Positions 55,240 through 64,000 of a stretch of 64,000 nt of DNA are shown here, piece after piece. The notes beneath the pieces were generated by a model. It was not told the origin of the DNA. It saw only the letters and a list, made by a program, of their open reading frames with translations, and did no database searches. The position numbers and the translations under genes were made by a program. This DNA is from Armigeres subalbatus (taxonomy: Eukaryota > Arthropoda > Insecta > Diptera > Culicidae). Every line of letters begins with the position of its first letter. Position 1 is the stretch's first letter. The DNA lies in assembly GCF_024139115.2 (NCBI RefSeq), contig NC_085141.1, positions 40,616,120-40,680,119 of the forward strand. Reading direction: 5' to 3'.

Positions 55240-56855
55240 GTCACGTTTGCGAAAAAGCCATCATGCCTACTTTGGAATGAAAACAGGATCGATGATTTCG
55301 TTCTACTCGATTACCTTTGTGCCACCTCCTGATCTGGCCTCAACAGAGTGTAATTTAAATGGAACCGATGAAAGGGCAGCAAGCACTTTTGGAGGCATTC
55401 TTCTTGGTATATTTGGAACCACTTGACAAATTGTAGTACCTATCATTATTGCTAGTTTTATTCAAAATTTCATAATTTTTTACCCATTCAATAAAAAGTT
55501 TTGCACAATCGTTGGCGTTTTTTCGAGTACCTACAATTTTAAAACGCCATAGAACAACAAAACTAATGTAAAATAAGTTCATTTTTTATATGTTTTGAAT
55601 TGCAAATTAAAAGCAGTATCAATTCAAATCCCAACTTAACCAGCTGTATGCTTGAAATTGAAAAACGAAATTTAGAGTTCTTCAACTGGGGGCTGATAGA
55701 ACCTAAGATTGGCTAAACGCTTATGAATCATTACACTGATCGTTCTGTGCAATTTCCTTGTCTACAGAGATAAAATAAAAAATGTCCAAGTTATGGGGTC
55801 CCTCTTGACACGTGGAGAAAAATAAAAAAATAATCGAAATCGGTTGAAAACATAGCCGAAATACAGCAGAAAGTTATGCTGCCGCTAACCGCAAGTCAGT
55901 CCCATCTGTATATGGATGCGCAGACCAAAGCTCGACTAAATTTCATCTCAAGTTGCGATCCAGTGTTGACCGGTGTAATCATTTAGCTGTTTCCCGTTGA
56001 ACGCCTTGGAGCGGCAATCGATTTGTTGTATTGGCCTCAATGGTCGAGTGATAAAAATGGATTTCGCTTCCAACCAATTTTAGGCAGATTTATGAACGGT
56101 GTTCGGTTTGATTGCACATTGGCTATCAGGCAGATAACGTGTGGCGAAGTTTTAAGTGGATAATCTAATCGTTTATTGACTTCAGTTTGTGACCGCGCGT
56201 TGCCCTCCAATCGCAGAATGGCAAACTTATCAGACATCAAAAACATTCTTATTTTTTTTTCCCCTCAGGACCCATGATTTGATTATCATGGGTTGCATAT
56301 TAGTTGTTTTCCAAATAAACCGAAGCAAAGACATAGCGCAATCATTCGTAATAACGCAAAGATCAGCAACAACCTTGTATGTGCTTTGACATTGGCAGTG
56401 GACTATCTCACATTGTCACGTGTGGAACTATTGTTTGCTTCTCCCAGGATGTGAGATTTAATTCCGCACTGCTCAAAGTTTCATTCGGATAAAGGATGGT
56501 TGTTTACTACGTCGGATGTTTATGGCTGCTAATAGGTTCGATAACCGTGCAGCTCAGTGACGTTCTAATAATTACTTTTTTATTGGCTCGATAACTCGGT
56601 AGGTAAACTCTAGTTACTATGAGTTCAAGTATGAGATGTTTTCAATTTCGAAGTGGCTTTCCAGTAACAACATATGACTTTTTTTTCACTTATATCAGTA
56701 CTTGCTGAGTGCTTTCTTATTGGTTAGTTAAACAACAAACAAACTGCTAATGGAGCTACCGATCAAGTCTATTTTGGCCTGAAAAATTTGGTCTAAAAAC
56801 AGTGATGCACGAAAAAAAGTATAAAAGAGTATAAAAGAAAAAGAACCAGAAAAAG
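55240..56855. other. No gene recognised
   Basis: AT-rich, only short frames without motifs, no clear repeats. Confidence 0.4.
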
Positions 56856-56859
56856 TACT

Positions 56860-57905
56860 TAAATTTTTTTGAGCTTTTTAGTGGAATGTCTTCACTTGTT
56901 ATAAGACGATTTCGAGGAATCGTTCTACATATCCCGTAACACGGTAAATCACTTTGACGTAGTGTGTTGCGGTGTAAGATCTACCAAACAGAGCCCTAGC
57001 TTAATCCATTTTTCTAGCTAGGGCAATAATTTGTGGTAATTAAGGATTCATAGTATTTAGTCCCCGCTGCTGTTGGTAGTCTCAGAAATAAAATATAATT
57101 AATGTTACCTTGCAGACAGTTGAAAGACTCGAATTCCTCTTGTTTGAGGCTAAACTGTATGCAGCGGAAACAACTTTTCAAGCAATTAGTTAAAAAACCT
57201 CGGTACCCGGTCCTAGGACCAACTCGGTCAAACTCGAGTTAGGGGTTTAAATGCGTACGAACTCTTATGAACTGGTGAAAATGGTAGTGAGAGGAACACA
57301 CGGAAGTTCTTATTACTGAACAAATTCTCTTGCTTGAAATGGTCTTGTAGACAGAGCTAAATCCCGGGTTTTAAGAGTTTTACTGGTGATATTCTAGAAG
57401 CAAGACAAGGATGGGGCTAGGGCTCCGATGCATGGCCAAAAACAGTATTACTGTTCTGTTTTCTCAAGAAAGGATTGATTTCCTATTGATAAGGGGCGCG
57501 CGTTCAATGGGATTGCTCTCTATGAAGGGTCTAAACAGCGGGACGTTGTCATGGTGGTCTTGAGAAAACAAAGCAACAACTGTATCGAAACCGATACTGC
57601 ATTGCTTCTCAATAGCACTGGAGTAATTCGGCATGCACTTAAACACTAAGGATGCGGGTAACGCTACAATAGATCAAATAATTGGTCGCAGTGGCACACC
57701 CGAACAGGAAAAAAAATCGTTCTACATTTCATTTTATTCCACCACTGGATTGTAACTTTACAGGAACGTATTTCGACCTCAACAGTAAAACCTTCTTCAG
57801 TGTTTCGTGTTTGACTTGACTTAATGAGAAGTAAGAAGTTGAAACTAAGACATCTCACTCCTCACTTCACACTTCGCACTTTTCACTTTTCACAGTGAGA
57901 GGCTG
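56860..57905. repeat. Degraded ribozyme-like repeat pieces and GTGAGAA run
   Basis: 56868-56915 is a terminus of the family ('gctttttagtggaatgtc', 'cataagacg'-like). 57733-57820 is a decayed minus-strand copy with ACTGAAGAAGG...GGTCGAAATACG, in which stem II no longer pairs well. 57820-57905 is GTGAGAA-type. 56920-57720 between them has no recognised gene. Confidence 0.5.
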
Positions 57906-58780
57906 ATTGGTGTGGCCCCACAACATTTTCGACTGTCCAACCTTCTACGCTCGCCATAATGGCGGATACTATAAATAATTTGGCATCAAATCTCAATAGT
58001 TATATAAATATCAGTTGAAAATGTCGATTTATGAAATTTAGAAATACTTTTTGGATACACGTGGAGACAGACATAATTATACGCATATGAAACTACAGAC
58101 CAAATATTTTAAATCCTGTGGGGATTTCCTTGCCCAAATTTGCCCCTGTGTTGCGTATGAAGTCTTCAAATATCACTATTTTCGACCTTAAATCGCCGAT
58201 AACAAGTCATGTTTGCAAAAACATCCCTGGTATCTTCCAGAAAGTGGTCTATTTTGATTATATATACATTTTTGAAAAACATTGTGTTGGCCTGAAACTG
58301 TTAGTTTTGAAATTACCTTCAAACATTGTTTTTTTTAGGGTCTATCCATAAAAAACACCCGTATTTAAAAAAACGATGATAGATAGACACTCGGTGTCTT
58401 CGGTAATAAAATTCATAATAAATTACACTACAACTTTGCCAAAGACATCATATTTAAAAATCGTTTATTAAAGAAGTTACATTTTGCAGCGCCACAAAAA
58501 AATTGGAACTACAACTTTTTGTCCTTCGATGCGCCATATTTTTGTAAAATTTATTCCCGAAGACAACGATGCCAAAAAATAACACCCTGAAGTGGTAAAA
58601 AAAAGTTCACGATTTTCGCCAAACGCACCACTGTGCCTTGGTTGAATTGCGTCTGTTTTTTATTCCGATTTTGCACACTGTGCGTTGGTTAAAATCAAAA
58701 GCTGCGTTGGTTATTTTCCGTAGAGAGTTTCGTCTGTTTAACCGTAAAAACTGAGCGTGAAAATTGGGAAGGAGTTTATT
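57906..58780. other. No gene recognised
   Basis: AT-rich, short frames only. Confidence 0.4.
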
Positions 58781-59421
58781 TTATTTATTTGTGTATTCTA
58801 ATTCAGCTGACAAAAATAGTCTCAATGAATAAAACTTAATTTAAAATTAAACTAATAAGTCACGATTAACAATACGGTAAATGTCAAGTAATCGCTGTCG
58901 TAGTGCGTCAGTTGATAAATGGAAATCGAACACATGATAATACTCGTTGAAGCGACGGCAGATAAATCGAATCGGCTCATATAGGCCATAGTTTCTGTGT
59001 CGTTGTTCCAAGAACAGGAAGTCGCGTTGACGAAGCATTATCTCAGGTGCATACATGTTCAGCTGTGCCAGCAATGCCGGACAGTCGATGTAACCCGAAA
59101 GCAGTTTTCCGGCGAATACAACTTGTGCAACTTTTCGTCTCTCTTCGAGCGGTTCAATGTTCAAGAGACGACAACGGTGTTCATACGGTGGAAGGTTTGA
59201 TGCGTCACGCCATCTGAGAAAACGAAGAGCGTATCTAACGAACTTTTTTTGAACAGCTTTAAGGTGACTTGGGGAGGCACTAAACACCGTGTTATTTCTC
59301 CTATCTTTCGTCTCTTTCTAGCATTATCACCTCGCAACTTTGGAGCGGCGTATTTCGGTTTTCTGTTGTTTGATCTAACTGTAAATGTATCAGCATGTAG
59401 ATTGCGAGTAAGCACGCGCCG
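58780..59421 (-). mobile_element. 5'-truncated LINE, 3' end (I/Loner-like)
   Basis: Carries the C-terminal part of an ORF2 protein and a short 3' UTR with an AATAAA-type signal. Truncated upstream, where the element at 59422 begins. Confidence 0.65.
58847..59287 (-). pseudogene. C-terminal region of a LINE ORF2 protein
   Basis: 146 codons: VQKKFVRYALRFLRW, then PPYEHRCRLLNIEPLEERRK, VAQVVFAGKLLSGYIDCPAL and LRQRDFLFLEQRHRNYG. This is the conserved segment downstream of the RT domain in I/Jockey-superfamily insect LINEs. No catalytic motifs remain. Relic, clade uncertain. Confidence 0.75.
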
Positions 59422-60319
59422 CACATAGGGGTATTTTTGTAATCTAGCCGGAATAAATTATTTTATCTCTCAAACTGCTATATTTCACCTTATTTTATGA
59501 TACTGTAATGATAATTTAGCTGAAATATCAGTTTTCTTAATTTTCACTTTTTGACCCATGTGCTTTACCCTTTAAAACCCTGAAAAACATTGATAATTTC
59601 AATTAATTCGTTCTCGTCATCGCTTCTACCGAAATCAGTTCAACTATGTGTGTTTGCAAGGGGAAACATAGAGCTAAAAGATGGTGTCATGAAAATTGCT
59701 CTATGACTCTTTCTCTTTTCATAGGGATGATGAATGTATGATATAGGTCATAAATGCCTTAAATACAGTACCAAACTAAAAACATCCGCTTTCAAAATGG
59801 CGCAAATTTGCGCAAGATTTTTCTTCGGGATCCTAAAATATAGACATAAATGCGTCCTCTCTATACTGAAATATTACCGAATATCATTGAATAAGTGTTT
59901 TATGCTTATTGAAAATATGAGGAACATTAACTAGTTTTAGCTCGAAAATGGACTTCGAATTACTCTTTTGTATTTCTATTCAGAATCATTTATTCTTGTC
60001 AAAAACACGTTTACATGATACTATTTTGCCTACTTTTTCATGGTATGTACTGATCTGTGGATTACTGTGACAAATATTTGACCACAATTAAACATACCGA
60101 ACGTAATCAAATTCAACAGAGAAAACCGGTAATTTCCTCAATGAAAAACCTCTAACTTTCTAGAAGTGTAATGGTAAAACTTTAAACCTAAATAGAAAAC
60201 CTAGTACTAGGAGTGGCTCGTCTACTATTCAGAGAAGTTTGAGACATATTTAGACTGCTCTAGGACAATTTTGAAAATTTAACTTTATTCCGGCTAGAAT
60301 GACGAAATACCCCTATGTG
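59422..60319. mobile_element. 898-bp TIR element with CACATAGGGG ends
   Basis: The inverted repeats are CACATAGGGGTATTT... at the left and their reverse complement at the right, about 40 bp, both including 'ctagccggaataaa'. The flanks share CGCCG (59417-59421 and 60320-60324), a possible 5-bp target duplication. The interior has no transposase. Confidence 0.65.
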
Positions 60320-60649
60320 CGCCGGTGATACTTTTTCAAAATCATGTTTGTTGTAGGAAAAAAGTTAAGCATTCAATGATGAAAATGATGACGATTTGAT
60401 GATTGTTAGTGCTTCCCGTGTCACCTTAATTCTGGCAATCCAAGTTGTTTGGAAAGGGCACCATATGATCACGCCAGATTCTAGTATAGAACGCACAAGA
60501 GAACAGTATAGAGATCTGAGGCAAAGTGGGTCTCGAAACTCATCTGCAATTTTGAAGAGTTGTGTGTCATTGAAGATAAAGTAAAAAGTTCCCGTTAAAA
60601 TAAAAAATCTGTTTGAAATTTAATTTTAGAAAAGAAAAGAGGCAGAAAG

Positions 60650-60720
60650 TCACAAGGCTGAAAGTTGTTAGGCCGAATCGTTTAACCGAAAAGACTATTT
60701 GGTAGAAGCCTACCCGAGCA
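60650..60720. repeat. Short GGCCGAAA-type relic
   Basis: A few 'aggccgaa' and 'accgaaaagact' units of the 17-bp family. Confidence 0.5.
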
Positions 60721-60892
60721 AAGCTTAAGAGCAAATCGAACTTGTTTTAATGTTGTGAAATCTAATCGATGATTTACTTAATTTGATATCTTTTCGGTGG
60801 TTTAAACGGTTTATCTTACTATCTTACTGTGACATAAAATCAAAAACTATTTCTACTGGCGATGACAGCAAACCGAAAACTAAATTTGATCG

Positions 60893-61142
60893 TCTAAGAC
60901 GAATTAAGTACTCTCCATTTAATTCCACCAGTTAATTTTCGTTATCTTTGCAGATACGTATTTCGACCACAACTGTGTGGTCGTCTTCAGTGTCTCGTAC
61001 TTGACTCGACTTGGTCGAGTCGAGTCAAGTACGAGACACTGAAGACGACCACACAGTTGTGGTCGAAATACGTATCTGCAAAGATAACGAAAATTAACTG
61101 GTGGAATTAAATGGAGAGTACTTAATTCGTCTTAGACGGTTG
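60893..61142. repeat. Ribozyme-like repeat, copy E/F, 250-bp palindrome
   Basis: Two near-identical copies face each other about 61017. Both carry CTGAAGACGACCACACAGT with TGTGGTCGAAATACG, giving an 8-bp stem II with loop CAGT, then TATCT-GCAA-AGATA. The ends are 'cgtctaagacgaatt' and its complement. The flank 'attccactaaaagagct' follows. Confidence 0.85.
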
Positions 61143-61212
61143 AATACATTCCACTAAAAGAGCTAATATATTTTTCTAAATTTGATATTGGTTTCCGATA
61201 GCAAAATAAGTA

Positions 61213-62468
61213 CCGTCATATGGAGGAAGATGATCATTTAGGCGAAGATGATCATTTGATGTGTCAGTCAGAAGTTCCTAATTTTTTTTTTATGAAACGG
61301 TAGTCAACAATATTATCCGTTCAAATAATGTTACCGCTAGGTAGAAAATCCGAGTTTTTCTATTATACAGGGTGTTCAATAAGTTCGAATACAAATGTTT
61401 GATCATTGTGTTTTTAAGCCCAATGTACATATTCTGTATTAGTATTGGTGTCAGCATGAGCGGTATATATACGCTATCGGATGTGTGTGGTGTTGACATT
61501 CTGTCACTTGTTGTTTGTTTATTACGCGCGTTGAAAATCGATTGGGGCATCATAAATAGCCGTTTTTGAGGGTCAAAACCATTGCAGCGTACTTCAAAAC
61601 TGAGATTTTGGGGACGATTGATGCTACCAGTGGCCCGGTGCTAAGACGGAGATGAGCCCTACGTGTTCCAATAGGACGATAACCCTTTATACACGGAAAT
61701 TGCGATTTTTGACTAATATGGGGACAATTTCATCGACTTTTTGGACAAAACATTGCGACCTCCCAGCTTCCCAGATTTGAACCCTCTTAACTTTTTTGTT
61801 TGGCCCTTTATTATTTTGAAGCTGTACAAATGCTTGGACCAGTTCGAGATGTAATTATCAAAATCTGGATCGAAATGCCCATGCAGACCGTGCGTGCCGC
61901 TTGCGATGGGTTTTAGAAAAGTTTGAAGCTCGTGAAGAAGTACAAAATAGAGGTCAGTTCTTAAGAAATGTTACAAACGTTACTTATAAACAATACTTCC
62001 AAAGAAATGCAACCTGGAAAAGAAATAATTCAATCTCAATTTTTAAACATTTTTTGAAAGTGTATTCGAACTTATTGAACACCCTGTAATCATAAAAATA
62101 TATTTCGTGGAAGAAAGAGAGAGACAGTCATAAATGAAGCTATTTTCGTTTCAAATATTGACTTCGTAGACTTCTTTACGTAGTAAATTCAACATTCATA
62201 CAAATAACCTAGTGTATTTTGACGGCTAGGTCATAAAGTTTTAGTAGAGTTGTCTTGATCAACTTCACGCCAAACCAGATTACTCAAAAAATGTGATGAT
62301 TTAATTTATTTTAATAAATGCGTACGCATTTCAGAAAACTAAAGCTGTTGATTATTACATCGTACAGCACTACATGTTTTGAAAATATTTGTTTCGATTT
62401 AAAATGTAAACACACATTGTTTTTGCATGTTTTGTCTTAAAAATGATCATCTTCCCCCCAGATGACGG
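61213..62468. mobile_element. TA-flanked CCGTC element, host of a mariner relic
   Basis: The left end is CCGTCATATGGAGGAAGATG and the right end the reverse complement of CCGTCATCTGGGGGGAAGAT. TA is at 61211-61212 and 62469-62470. Without the mariner insert at 61368-62086 it would be about 540 bp. It shares the CCGTC terminus and TA target with 28369-31825. Confidence 0.75.
61368..62086 (+). mobile_element. 719-bp mariner-like relic
   Basis: The ends are CAGGGTGTTCAATAAGTTCG and its complement, with TA at 61366-61367 and 62087-62088. Broken frames recall 'SSPDLNPLNFFVW' (about 61765-61805), which holds the third catalytic Asp of DD34D mariner transposases, and a C-terminal 'RACRLRWVLEKFEAREE'. 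The first two-thirds of the gene is deleted or decayed. Confidence 0.75.
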
Positions 62469-62639
62469 TACACAGTTTGATGTCATATCATTCAATTTAG
62501 TAATTTAGTAATGAGATCAAAATATGTAGTCAATCATGATGATTTTTACATATTTGAAAACAATTATGAATCAATTTGAAGTCAAAATCAAAATATTCCA
62601 TAGCTCTTGTTATGTTTTCAGACTTTGGTAGGATCTAGC

Positions 62640-62780
62640 CTACAGATATTTGGCCGAGAATGGCTTTGGCTGAAAAAATCGTGAACTCGTCCTTCGGCCG
62701 GAATAGTCGTTTGGTCGAATGGACAATTTAATCAAAAGGACATTCGGTCGAAAGTGTCGTTCGGCTGAATTGGTCATTTT
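62640..62780. repeat. GGCCGAAA-type units
   Basis: Degenerate 17-bp units just upstream of the SINE. Confidence 0.6.
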
Positions 62781-62807
62781 GGATATTTTCACGACAATAA
62801 CGGGAGA

Positions 62808-63008
62808 ATCCTTAGCCGTGCGGTAAGACGCGCGGATACAAAGTACGACCATGCTGAGGGTGGCTGGGTTCGATTTCCGATGCCGGTCTAGGCAATTTTC
62901 GGATTGGAAATTGTCTCGACTTCCCTGGGCATAAAAGTATCATCGTGCTAGCCTCCTGATAATACGAATGCAAAAATGGTAACCTGGCTTAGAAACCTCG
63001 CGGATAAT
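62808..63008 (+). repeat. Feilai-like tRNA-derived SINE
   Basis: The head holds an A-box-like 'tagccgtgcggtaagacg' and a good B box ('gggttcgatttcc'). The body reads 'gccggtctaggcaattttcgg', 'cccctgggcataaaag'-type and 'tcatcgtgctagcctcctga', then 'ggcttagaaacctcg', in the order of the Aedes Feilai family. A stretch inserted in the head (62835-62860) distinguishes it from the copy at 10850-10996. Confidence 0.8.
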
Positions 63009-63099
63009 GAGAATCTCTTATTATTTGGAATATTTGGAATACTCACTGAAAGTTTCTATTGAGTCTATTTTGAGTATTCTTTAAAATTAACACAAAAAA

Positions 63100-63880
63100 T
63101 ATGAATATTGAAAGAGATGCTTTAACGTTGACTTCCCCAATCTAAATTTATCAAGACGGTTAGTTTTTTATCCTTTATTAGAGTGATTTTTTTTCGCAGG
63201 GAGAAGTTCATCATTAAACGGCTAGTTTGGCATAGCCAACTTTAAAACATCGGAAAAATGCTCGGAATTTTTGAGGATTGTTTTTGGATTTCTTCAGAAA
63301 ATTCTTTCTATTTCGATTGGTAAGTTCCATTTCATTCCAATAAGACCGAAAGTGACAGACGACCTGGTAATTTGGCCGAAAAAGCCGTTTGCCCTAACCG
63401 TCTGGCCGAAATCATCGTTGCCTAAAAATGCCAATTTAGCAGAAATAGTTTTTGACAGAATGGGCCAAAAATGTCATTAGGTCATACGGCCAAATTTCAA
63501 TAACTGAACCTCGTACTGAACGGGTAATATGGTCAGAAATGGCCACTTGTTTGGCGAAATGGTATTTTTGTCAATTGACCATTGAACAAAATTCCGTGGC
63601 CTCTCTATTTTTAAGTCGATACTGGACTTTAGGCTAAAAGACATCTAGCCAGGTACCATTTAGCAAAACGATTCACGGAAACTGTTATCAGATCAAAACT
63701 GGTTTGAACGAAAATGTAGGTTGGCCGAAAGCGATGTACAGCCAAAAGGAAAATATTGACGGACTTGTAAAAAGTTATTTACCCTAACAGGTTATTTGGC
63801 TGAAAATGCCGTTCGGGTGAAAAAGTCGTTTGACCGAATATACATCATCATCATTTGATCAAAAATGCCGTTTGGGGTCG
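63100..63880. repeat. GGCCGAAA family block, inverted relative of 42.2-44.4 kb
   Basis: 63110-63330 is the reverse complement of 44200-44380. 63600-63735 matches 42483-42640 in the same orientation. 17-bp-type units fill the rest. Confidence 0.7.
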
Positions 63881-64000
63881 TACACTTATTGCGTAAGCAA
63901 TTTTTCTGGGTTTTTCGACCCCCCTCCCCCCATGTAAGATTATTTTCATACAAATGATTTTTTATTTATATGGAGCGTTAGATATTGACCGACCCCCCTC
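63881..64000. repeat. C-rich interspersed repeat, cut by the window end
   Basis: 'cgacccccctccccccatg' and 'gaccgacccccctc' with 'catacaaatg' between. Resembles a dispersed mosquito repeat (memory only); its other end is outside the window. Confidence 0.4.

Overview
This is eukaryotic, repeat-dominated DNA that looks like an Aedes-type mosquito genome. The grounds are two Feilai-like tRNA-derived SINE copies (10850-10996, 62808-63008), a Juan-like jockey-clade LINE (about 22004-26345), an RTE-like LINE, a deleted Tc1/mariner element with exact DD37E catalytic spacing, and many TA-flanked inverted-repeat elements. The species call is an inference from family resemblance recalled from memory; no search was run. 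There are no bacterial-style operons, and almost every long reading frame is a transposon relic or an artefact of a tandem repeat.

Layout. 1-10.5 kb: an inverted-repeat element carrying a pogo-like MITE, a short array of a 152-bp satellite (1560-2572), a 3.46-kb foldback element (3703-7159) built of two facing arrays of another ~152-bp repeat, and a ~0.9-kb palindrome of a 17-bp 'GGCCGAAA' minisatellite. 10.5-17.3 kb: mostly featureless, with one SINE and a nested MITE pair. 17.3-20.7 kb: an RTE-like LINE on the minus strand with a perfect 13-bp target duplication. 22-31.8 kb: a nested stack. A Juan-like LINE is split in its 3' UTR by a 2.0-kb retroposon made of an RTE-like 5' head plus an R1-like ORF1 only; next to it lies a TA-flanked element that itself holds a hAT-like element. 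33.4-34.1 kb: the only good candidate for a host gene, a first coding exon with a splice donor. 35.2-41.6 kb: a LINE fragment split by a 5.17-kb hAT-like composite element. 42-44.8 kb: 17-bp minisatellite with a DD37E transposon inside. 48.1-54.0 kb: a 5.87-kb TA-flanked foldback element holding two divergent arrays of the 152-bp satellite also seen at 1.6-2.6 kb. 54-64 kb: SINEs, MITEs, a LINE 3' fragment, two nested TA elements and more minisatellite.

Most unusual content. (i) Two foldback elements with unrelated sequences share one architecture: TA duplication, terminal inverted repeats, and two opposed arrays of 151-152-bp monomers. (ii) A dispersed, partly palindromic repeat family carries a strand that matches two of the conserved segments of a hammerhead ribozyme core (CTGAAGA, stem II, GAAA), with covariation in stem II; this recalls Penelope-like elements. 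(iii) The chimeric ORF1-only retroposon. The genes here do not form a pathway; what links them is a history of nested transposition that can be read from exact target duplications.
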